Positions 41,883 through 47,297 of a stretch of 47,297 nucleotides of DNA are shown piece by piece. The stretch's first letter is position 1. Each line of letters opens with the position of its first letter. Both the position numbers and the translations under genes were made by a program. The notes under the pieces were generated by a model. It ran no database searches. It was not told the DNA's origin and saw only the letters and a program-made list of their open reading frames with translations. Origin of the DNA: Thermodesulfobacteriota bacterium (GTDB lineage: Bacteria > Desulfobacterota > BSN033 > UBA1163); NCBI GenBank assembly GCA_030017685.1, contig JASEHH010000017.1, forward strand, positions 1 through 47,297. Direction: 5' to 3'.

Positions 41883-43166
41883 CTAATGTAGCCCAAAGAG
41901 GTCCGGAAGCCAGAGGGAGAGGGAGGGAATGTAGGTGATGATCAGTAAGGAGGCGATGAGGGCGAGGACGAAAGGTATGGCTGCTTTGGAAATCCGTTCC
42001 ATGGAGATATCCGCAAGATTGGCCGCCACATAGAGGTTCAGTGCCACAGGAGGAGTGATCGTCCCGATCGATAGGTTGACCGCCATCATCACTCCAAACC
42101 ACATCGGGTCCCAACCGAAATGCTTTATCACAGGCAGAAGAATGGGGAGAAAGATATAGAAGATGGAGATGGCGTCCATTAACATCCCGGCAATGAGAAG
42201 CAGAAAATTTAAAAGTAAGAGAATAAAGATGGGGTTCTCTGTGAGCGTTAAAAGGGTTTTGGCAACTCGATCCATCACCCCAAGGGTTGAGCCTGTCCAT
42301 GCAAAGAGTCCGGCGAAGGCGACCACGATCATCACCACAGAGGTGGAAATCGCTGAATCGCGCAGGACCTCGTAGAGAGTCTTCAAATTGAGATTGCGGT
42401 AAATGACAGCGCCAACAAAGAATCCATAGAAGACGGCAACGACCGCGGCCTCGGTCGGAGTAAAGATGCCTCCATAAATCCCTCCGAGGATGATGACCGG
42501 GGCAAGAAGTCCGAAGATCGCCTCTTTGAAGGCCTTCCAGATTTCGGCCTTAGTGCCCCAGCGGTCTCCTCCCCATCCATGCTTCTTTGAGATGAGATAG
42601 ACAGGAATCACCAGGGCCAACCCCATGATGAGTCCCGGAACAACGCCAGCCGCAAATAATCCACCAATGGAGGTCTCTGTGATCACTCCGTAGATGACAA
42701 AAGCGACACTGGGCGGGATCAAGACATCGGTGGTTGCAGCGGAGGCAACGAGGGCAGAGGCAAAACCCTTATCATAGCCGCGATTGACCATGGCAGGGAT
42801 CATCACAGATCCAATGGCTGCGGTATCGGCCGGACCTGTCCCTGAGATGGCCCCAAAGAAGACGCAACCGGCCACGGCAACAAGACCAAGTCCTCCCGGT
42901 ACAGGACCGATGAGAAGGTGGAGAAGGTTGACCAAACGCCTTGAGAGGCCAACCCGTTCCATAAGAAATCCTGCCAGAATGAAAAAGGGTATGGCCAAAA
43001 GGGGGAACTTCGCGATATTGGCATAGAAGTTGGATGAGACCACCATAATTCCGAGATTGTATTGCCATAGAAAGACCAGAGCGGTAATTCCTATACTGAC
43101 TGCAATTGGGACACCGATGAAGAGCAAGAGGAAGAAAAGCGCGAAGAAAAGGATACCTGGATCCAT
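41883..43166 (-). CDS. dctM: TRAP transporter large permease (DctM type), system 2
   Basis: A 427-aa protein with about 12 helices and DctM landmarks: FLLLFIGVPIAVSIGITALV, GPVPGGLGLVAVAGCVFFGAISG, ATTDVLIPPSVAFVIYGVITET and GTITPPVALNLYVAANLADI. It is the membrane channel of a second TRAP importer. I start at the ATG at 43164-43166, which shares one base with the dctQ stop (TAATG); the open frame extends 33 codons upstream within dctQ and that part is not protein-like. It is the last gene of dctP-dctQ-dctM. Confidence 0.95.
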   Translation of the reverse strand: MDPGILFFALFFLLLFIGVPIAVSIGITALVFLWQYNLGIMVVSSNFYANIAKFPLLAIPFFILAGFLMERVGLSRRLVNLLHLLIGPVPGGLGLVAVAGCVFFGAISGTGPADTAAIGSVMIPAMVNRGYDKGFASALVASAATTDVLIPPSVAFVIYGVITETSIGGLFAAGVVPGLIMGLALVIPVYLISKKHGWGGDRWGTKAEIWKAFKEAIFGLLAPVIILGGIYGGIFTPTEAAVVAVFYGFFVGAVIYRNLNLKTLYEVLRDSAISTSVVMIVVAFAGLFAWTGSTLGVMDRVAKTLLTLTENPIFILLLLNFLLLIAGMLMDAISIFYIFLPILLPVIKHFGWDPMWFGVMMAVNLSIGTITPPVALNLYVAANLADISMERISKAAIPFVLALIASLLIITYIPSLSLWLPDLFGLH

Positions 43167-43648
43167 TATGTTGCCACCACTTTTTTGTTCACCTCCACGG
43201 CTCTTTGGAGGATTCGAACGATGACCAGTGTACTCCAAACCGGCACTCCAATGGTATACCACCACTGGGGGACCCCGATTCCCATGGAAGTGATTCTTAA
43301 GACAATCTCCTCTTTGACCTGGTGGCTGGAGAAATAGATCAGGAATCCAAAAAGAGAGATTCCTAATCCAGCGCTGATCCAGAGGAATATCTTCTGGATT
43401 TCCTTCGGAAGACGATCAGTAATAAAGTTGAACCCCAGATGGGATCCCTCACGGAAGGCAATGGATGCTCCGAGGAGCGTCAACCACACAAAGAAACTTA
43501 CCACCAACTCTTCGGTGAAAGCCAGGGAGTATTTCAGGAGATAGCGTGAGATGACATTGATGAACATAATGATTCCCATGATGCCAAAGAGGAGGGCGCA
43601 GAGTGCCTCTTCAAAATGAATCATTAGCCATTTAAGATTTTTTGCCAT
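43166..43648 (-). CDS. dctQ: TRAP transporter small permease (DctQ type), system 2
   Basis: A 160-aa four-helix protein with the DctQ core ISRYLLKYSLAFTEELVVSF and LTLLGASIAFREGSHLGF. ATG at 43646-43648 has GAGG a few bases upstream; the GTG at 43669 sits within a hairpin and is less likely. It overlaps dctM by one base. Confidence 0.93.
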   Translation of the reverse strand: MAKNLKWLMIHFEEALCALLFGIMGIIMFINVISRYLLKYSLAFTEELVVSFFVWLTLLGASIAFREGSHLGFNFITDRLPKEIQKIFLWISAGLGISLFGFLIYFSSHQVKEEIVLRITSMGIGVPQWWYTIGVPVWSTLVIVRILQRAVEVNKKVVAT

Positions 43649-43666
43649 AATATTCCTCGAATGCTT

Positions 43667-43706
43667 CACCCCGTCCCTCTCTCCACAGAAAGAATGGGAC
43701 GGGGTG
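43667..43706 (-). promoter_or_regulatory. intercistronic hairpin between dctP and dctQ (system 2)
   Basis: A perfect 11-bp stem, CACCCCGTCCC (43667-43677) with GGGACGGGGTG (43696-43706), and an 18-base loop, lies in the 67-base gap. Such hairpins after binding-protein genes often protect the upstream mRNA and lower permease expression; this role is inferred. Confidence 0.6.
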
Positions 43707-43715
43707 GACGGGTGG

Positions 43716-44738
43716 TTATTTGATTCCCTTTATGATCTTTTCTGCCGCATTCACCAGATCAGCTCCAATCTCCGGAATCCATTTGTCATAGACCGATTTG
43801 GTTTTAGCTTTGAAGGTTTCCATATCCTTAGATGTGAAGACGACGACATCCATCCCTTTGCCCTTCAGAAGATCGATGGCCTCCGTGCTTCCCTCCAATC
43901 CTTTACGTGCCTCCTTGAGGTTCCAGGCCATTGCTTCCTGGGCCGCTTTCCCAATCAAATCTCGATCCTTTGAATCAAAGCTATCCCATGTGACTTTACT
44001 CACGCCGAAAATCAACGGATCGATCGTGTAGTGCCAGATGGTAATATTCTTATTCATCTCCCACAATTTGTAGGGGATGATGATCGATGCAACAGGATTC
44101 TCCTGCCCATCCACGGTTCCTTGCTGAAGTGCCGTAAGCGCTTCGGACCAGTTAATGGAAACAGGATTCCCTCCCATTGCCCTGAAAGTATCGACAAAAA
44201 TAGGAGATCCTACCACCCGGACCTTTAAACCTTCCAGATCCTCCGGTTTACGAACCGAACGCTTTGAGTTCGTCAATTCACGGTAACCATTTTCTCCCCA
44301 TGCCAGACCAACCACTCCTCTTTCCTCAATTGTTTTAAAGATTTTTTTGCCTGGGTCGCTTGTTTTCACCGCATCAAGGTGCCTGTAGTCAGGGAAGAAA
44401 AAGGGGAGGGAGAAGAGGTTTAACTCTTTTACTGCTGGAGACCAGTTGATCGTGGAGCCAACGGCAAAGTCAGCCACGCCTTGCCGGAGGATGAGAAACT
44501 CATTCGTCTGCATCCCTGCAAAGAGCTGCCCGGCAAAATAACATTTGACATTGATCTTCCCCCCTGACCGTTCCTTCACCAGGTCGGCAAATTTCTGAGC
44601 AGCCTGGCCCCAAGGGGTTTGAGGCCCGATCACAAGACTTAACTTATACTCGGGTTTGTAAGTGGTTGCACTGACATAAGATGAAGATACCAGTGCCAGA
44701 TAAAGGGCGATCATTAGAATCATTATTTTTCTTACCAT
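43716..44738 (-). CDS. dctP: TRAP transporter periplasmic substrate-binding protein (DctP type), system 2
   Basis: A 340-aa protein with a signal peptide (about 1-24) and the DctP core with KFADLVKERSGGKINVKCYFAGQL, WGENGYRELTNSKRSVRKPEDLEGLKVRV and GSPIFVDTFRAMGGNPVSINWSEALTALQQGTVDGQENP. The RVVGSPIF and TVDGQENP segments are the dicarboxylate-type landmarks, with a conserved Arg that contacts the ligand carboxylate, so a small organic acid is likely. ATG at 44736-44738 has AGGAGG just upstream. It is more typical of C4-dicarboxylate TRAP binders than system 1. Confidence 0.94.
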   Translation of the reverse strand: MVRKIMILMIALYLALVSSSYVSATTYKPEYKLSLVIGPQTPWGQAAQKFADLVKERSGGKINVKCYFAGQLFAGMQTNEFLILRQGVADFAVGSTINWSPAVKELNLFSLPFFFPDYRHLDAVKTSDPGKKIFKTIEERGVVGLAWGENGYRELTNSKRSVRKPEDLEGLKVRVVGSPIFVDTFRAMGGNPVSINWSEALTALQQGTVDGQENPVASIIIPYKLWEMNKNITIWHYTIDPLIFGVSKVTWDSFDSKDRDLIGKAAQEAMAWNLKEARKGLEGSTEAIDLLKGKGMDVVVFTSKDMETFKAKTKSVYDKWIPEIGADLVNAAEKIIKGIK

Positions 44739-44807
44739 TTCAAACCTCCTTTTACTTTTTTCATTTTAAGTTGCCAACTTCCACCTTCTCCTGTCCACTC
44801 TCCTTTT

Positions 44808-44822
44808 AAAATCACCTCCTTT
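44808..44822 (-). promoter_or_regulatory. anti-SD-like stretch in the dctP leader
   Basis: The minus strand reads AAAGGAGGTGATTTT, a near-complete match to the complement of the 16S rRNA 3' end, about 70 bases upstream of dctP and not before any long gene. It could load ribosomes on a short leader or be chance. Confidence 0.3.
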
Positions 44823-44886
44823 GTTCAGAACACTCCAGAGTTTCATCATTAACAAAATCCTCATTCTTTTACAAGTGGGAAGGTAT

Positions 44887-45306
44887 TCATGACAACGGAG
44901 TCAATTTGTTCCAGAGATCTTGGATGGTTTGTCCAAAAGGCCTGTTTTCAATGCCATCTATAATAAGGGAGATGACGAAAACAATGGCCAGAATGACCAG
45001 AAAGGCAAAAAGAACGGCATCGTGGTAATGATAAAACTTTCCGACCCATTGGGCAGTCTGGTAAAAGGCAGTGTTTTCGTAAGGCGAACCTTTCCGTTCC
45101 TTTGAATAATAGGGGGTATCAATTCCGGAGAAAAGAACGAGCAGCCTTGAGCCGAGATAGAGGAAAAAGACGAGGAGACCTGCACCGATGGCGATCTGAG
45201 CCGGGAAGTTCAGGGTGAGAACAATGGCGTAGGTGAGCAGGCCGTAGAGAATTCCTCCAATAAATGCCAAAGGGATTCGAATGGAGATGGAATTGAAAAA
45301 GCTCAT
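44887..45306 (-). CDS. small membrane protein of unknown function
   Basis: A 139-aa protein with three hydrophobic segments (about 10-30, 35-60 and 97-115; RIPLAFIGGILYGLLTYAIV, IAIGAGLLVFFLYLGSRLLV, AVLFAFLVILAIVFVISLII). A charged loop, SKERKGSPYENTAFYQTAQW, lies between helices two and three. I do not recognise it. It lies 148 bases upstream of dctP on the same strand, so it could be expressed with the TRAP operon, but no ribosome site is visible and the gap has its own possible leader. Function unknown. Confidence 0.65.
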   Translation of the reverse strand: MSFFNSISIRIPLAFIGGILYGLLTYAIVLTLNFPAQIAIGAGLLVFFLYLGSRLLVLFSGIDTPYYSKERKGSPYENTAFYQTAQWVGKFYHYHDAVLFAFLVILAIVFVISLIIDGIENRPFGQTIQDLWNKLTPLS

Positions 45307-45399
45307 AAATAATAACGAATGCCACTAATGATAACGAATTTGACGAATGATATTCGCTTATAAATAAGTCCATTATTGAATAGACACTCACCTTGCTTT

Positions 45400-45463
45400 G
45401 TCATTCCTGGCTTGACCAGGAATCCAGTCTTTTCTCCTGGATTCCTGCTTTCGCGGGAATGAC
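45400..45463. repeat. GTCATTCC...GGAATGAC-type dispersed repeat, copy 5
   Basis: GTCATTCCTGGCTTGACCAGG, then AATCCAG, a TTTTCTC centre, CTGGATTCCTGCTTTCGCGGGAATGAC. A compact copy between two genes on the minus strand. Confidence 0.7.
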
Positions 45464-45502
45464 GTTATGTCTGCCAATTATGGATTCCTTAGCAATTTGC
45501 TG

Positions 45503-46903
45503 TCATTGGTTATATTCGCCCTTTAATTTCTTATATCTAACAAGGTTAGCCAGTGCTTTGGCGGCCCTCTCCGGTGTGGGATAGTTGGGAATGCCTGAAT
45601 GTTCAAGGCGTTTGATCTCCTCATCCCAGATTCCGTCAGGTGCGGAGATACAGCAGATGACCGGCTTTTTTCTTTCCATCTGAAGCAAGGATTCTGCGAG
45701 GGTTCCAACCGCTGCCCTGTTGGCGGAAGCAAACATGATGCATAAAATGATAGCATCTACCTTATTGTCCTCCAGCACAGACTCAACGATTCCCCTGATG
45801 GCTTCGGAATCATACCAGGCAGGTCCCATATCCACAGGATTCGTTCTGATGGCAAGAGGCGGGAGGAGCGCCTCGATCTTCTTTTGCGTGTCTGGGGAGA
45901 AGGACGGAATGGATAACCCTTCGATCTCGCAGACATCGCAGGCCGCCATTCCGGGCCCGGCCTGACCGGAGAGCACAGCCACCCTGTTTCCATCCGGAAG
46001 GAGAGGGAGGGTTAATGTCTTGGCCGTATCGAGGAGTTCTTCCGAACTTCTCACCGTTAAAATGCCAGCCTGCTTGAAGGCGGCCTCATAGATCTCATGT
46101 TTTCCTGCAAGGGAGCCGGTATGAAATTGCGAGGCTTTGTCCCCGGTTGAGGAACGCCCCACCTTATAAGCAATAATAGGTTTTTTCGAATTTCCTATTC
46201 TTGCCGCCTCGATCAATTTTTTCGGTTCATCAAGTCCTTCGAGGTACATGGCTATCACTTTCGTATCCGGATCTTCCTCCAGATATTCCAGCATATCCCA
46301 GAAATCGACATTACAGCGGTTTCCCAGACCTACAATCTTGCTCAACCCGACCTGATTCTTCATCGAAAGAAAACCAATGAGATGGGACATCCCACCGCTC
46401 TGGCTTACGAAGCCGATTCCCCCTTTCTCAACCCGGGAAAACTCGGGTGTGAAAGAGGCATTTAAAGGAAGATGGAGATTGACAATGCCGAATGTATTCG
46501 GGCCGATGATCTTGATTCCGAACCGGTTTGCCAGTTCAGCGATCTCCTTCTGTAAAGATTCTCCTTTTCTGTCTTCGATTTCTTTGAACCCCGCAGTGAT
46601 GAGGATAATTCCTTTCACGCCCTTCTCGTTACATTCCAGTATCGTTTTTGGCACCTGCCCGGCCGGAAGGACGATGACGGAAAGATCGACTCCGTCTGGA
46701 ATATGGAGAAGGGAAGGGTAGGTTTTAATCCCAAGGATTTCTCCCTTTCCCGGATTGACCGGGTAGATTCTGCCCGGATATTTTCCTTCCGTCAGACTTC
46801 TCATCACATGAGACCCTAATTTGCCAGAGTTGTCCGATGCGCCAATCACGGCCACAGACTTCGGGTTGAAGATTGCGTCCAGGGCTTCCCATTTTTTCTC
46901 CAT
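45503..46903 (-). CDS. NDP-forming acyl-CoA synthetase, alpha-subunit type
   Basis: The 466-aa protein has a Rossmann CoA-binding domain (KSVAVIGASDNSGKLG, 15-30), two flavodoxin-like CoA-ligase domains and the phospho-histidine motif FHTGSLAGKHEIYEAAF (His261). It lacks the ATP-grasp beta domain, so it must pair with a separate beta chain not in this window. These enzymes make ATP or GTP from acyl-CoA, mainly acetyl-CoA, in anaerobes, and related ones act on other acids; the substrate cannot be fixed. ATG at 46901-46903 follows AAAGGAAT. A perfect FNR-type box lies 51 bases upstream. Confidence 0.88.
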   Translation of the reverse strand: MEKKWEALDAIFNPKSVAVIGASDNSGKLGSHVMRSLTEGKYPGRIYPVNPGKGEILGIKTYPSLLHIPDGVDLSVIVLPAGQVPKTILECNEKGVKGIILITAGFKEIEDRKGESLQKEIAELANRFGIKIIGPNTFGIVNLHLPLNASFTPEFSRVEKGGIGFVSQSGGMSHLIGFLSMKNQVGLSKIVGLGNRCNVDFWDMLEYLEEDPDTKVIAMYLEGLDEPKKLIEAARIGNSKKPIIAYKVGRSSTGDKASQFHTGSLAGKHEIYEAAFKQAGILTVRSSEELLDTAKTLTLPLLPDGNRVAVLSGQAGPGMAACDVCEIEGLSIPSFSPDTQKKIEALLPPLAIRTNPVDMGPAWYDSEAIRGIVESVLEDNKVDAIILCIMFASANRAAVGTLAESLLQMERKKPVICCISAPDGIWDEEIKRLEHSGIPNYPTPERAAKALANLVRYKKLKGEYNQ

Positions 46904-46954
46904 AGAATTCCTTTCTTTTTAAGGTGGTAAGGTTCTTCTAATTTATACCAATTA

Positions 46955-46968
46955 TTGATCATGATCAA
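46955..46968. promoter_or_regulatory. perfect FNR/DNR-type operator upstream of the acyl-CoA synthetase
   Basis: TTGATCATGATCAA is an exact TTGAT-N4-ATCAA palindrome. On the minus strand a possible -10 TATAAA (46942-46947) starts seven bases past it, so the site overlaps the -35 to -10 spacer, a repressor-like position if that -10 is right. Confidence 0.6.
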
Positions 46969-47187
46969 ATAATTTTATAGGGATTTTGCAAAGGTAGTGT
47001 TTGAGATAGGGTGAGGTAAGGCTTGAATTGATAGACAATTTCAGGCTAACTCATGACATTGAATCACACCTACAAGTTATTGCTGAAACCCGAATTCAAG
47101 AATTGAGAATTTCAAGTTGAAAGTGAGCGTAACGTCGAAACTGTGCAGCAGCTTTTCGCAGTCAGCTCGAGTGAATGGTTAGGCTGT
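46969..47187. other. spacer before the right-edge gene
   Basis: No gene accepted. It contains AATTCAAGAATTGAGAATTTC, a word-type repeat, near 47092-47112, and nothing else I can name. Confidence 0.35.
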
Positions 47188-47297
47188 TTATCTATTGACG
47201 GATATTTTCCCTTCATTGTATTTATGAATCAACATTGAAATCAGGGATTGATACGGTATGCCCTCTTCAACTGCTTTCGCACGAATTTTCTTTAAAT
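47188..47297 (-). CDS. C-terminal fragment of a CopG-like antitoxin (runs off right edge)
   Basis: The minus-strand frame reads LKKIRAKAVEEGIPYQSLIS, then MLIHKYNEGKISVNR and a stop at 47188-47190. Only these 35 residues are in the window; the start lies beyond the edge. The ...KAVEEGIPYQSLI...LIHKY pattern is the C-terminal half of CopG-type antitoxins of the BrnA-like kind, whose toxin gene is usually just upstream. That gene would lie outside this window. Identification rests on a short match, so it is tentative. Confidence 0.55.
   Translation of the reverse strand, partial: LKKIRAKAVEEGIPYQSLISMLIHKYNEGKISVNR

Overview
The window looks like chromosome of a Gram-negative anaerobe, most likely a deltaproteobacterial (Desulfobacterota) lineage. 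This is inferred from gene content and order, not from a marker gene. Supporting points are the ftsH-folP-glmM-pdxJ-acpS-nnr-...-tsaE-lysC-cimA order, two TRAP transporters (one with a TatT partner), an alpha-only NDP-forming acyl-CoA synthetase, a Tat-exported DUF362 protein and a Crp/Fnr regulator. I see no rRNA, tRNA, CRISPR array, phage or transposase gene.

Positions 1-14563 are a housekeeping block, all on the minus strand. Transcription runs from ftsH through folP, glmM, pdxJ, acpS, nnr, a baeRF-type release-factor-like protein, a bifunctional-nuclease family protein, tsaE, lysC, cimA and a ComEA-like protein. A GAF histidine kinase is cut by the left edge and has its own promoter. Several junctions hold palindromic repeats built from short degenerate words.

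Positions 14865-21380 are on the plus strand: a Crp/Fnr regulator, a tandem pair of very small membrane proteins (36 and 50 aa) closed by a strong terminator, a repeat-rich stretch with a nested MITE-like element, a UbiA-family prenyltransferase, an unrecognised 380-aa protein, an AsmA/DUF748-like protein and an alpha/beta hydrolase.

Positions 21479-25164 (minus) are a TRAP operon, tatT-dctP-dctQ-dctM. From 25385 to 36647 the plus strand carries a FabF-like ketosynthase, a double-GAF histidine kinase, a threonine-synthase-like enzyme, a NEW3 protein with an ABC ATPase and permease, a UMF1-type MFS transporter, an AlaX-like editing protein whose C-terminus runs into a dispersed repeat, a 54-aa basic protein and an RRM RNA-binding protein.

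Positions 37177-47297 are on the minus strand: a DUF4139 protein; an operon of a 67-aa protein, a QueG-like double 4Fe-4S protein, a DUF6599-like protein and a Tat-signal DUF362 protein; a second TRAP operon; a small membrane protein; the acyl-CoA synthetase alpha chain with a perfect FNR-type box upstream; and at the right edge the tail of a CopG-like antitoxin.

The most interesting items are the tandem micro-proteins at 16008-16290, the 67-aa gene coupled by a GTGA overlap to the Fe-S protein, the layered repeat families (some of which supply stop codons or tails to genes), and the FNR-type box whose likely reader is encoded in the window. Several start codons were moved from the longest open frame to a better Shine-Dalgarno-linked start; the entries say where.
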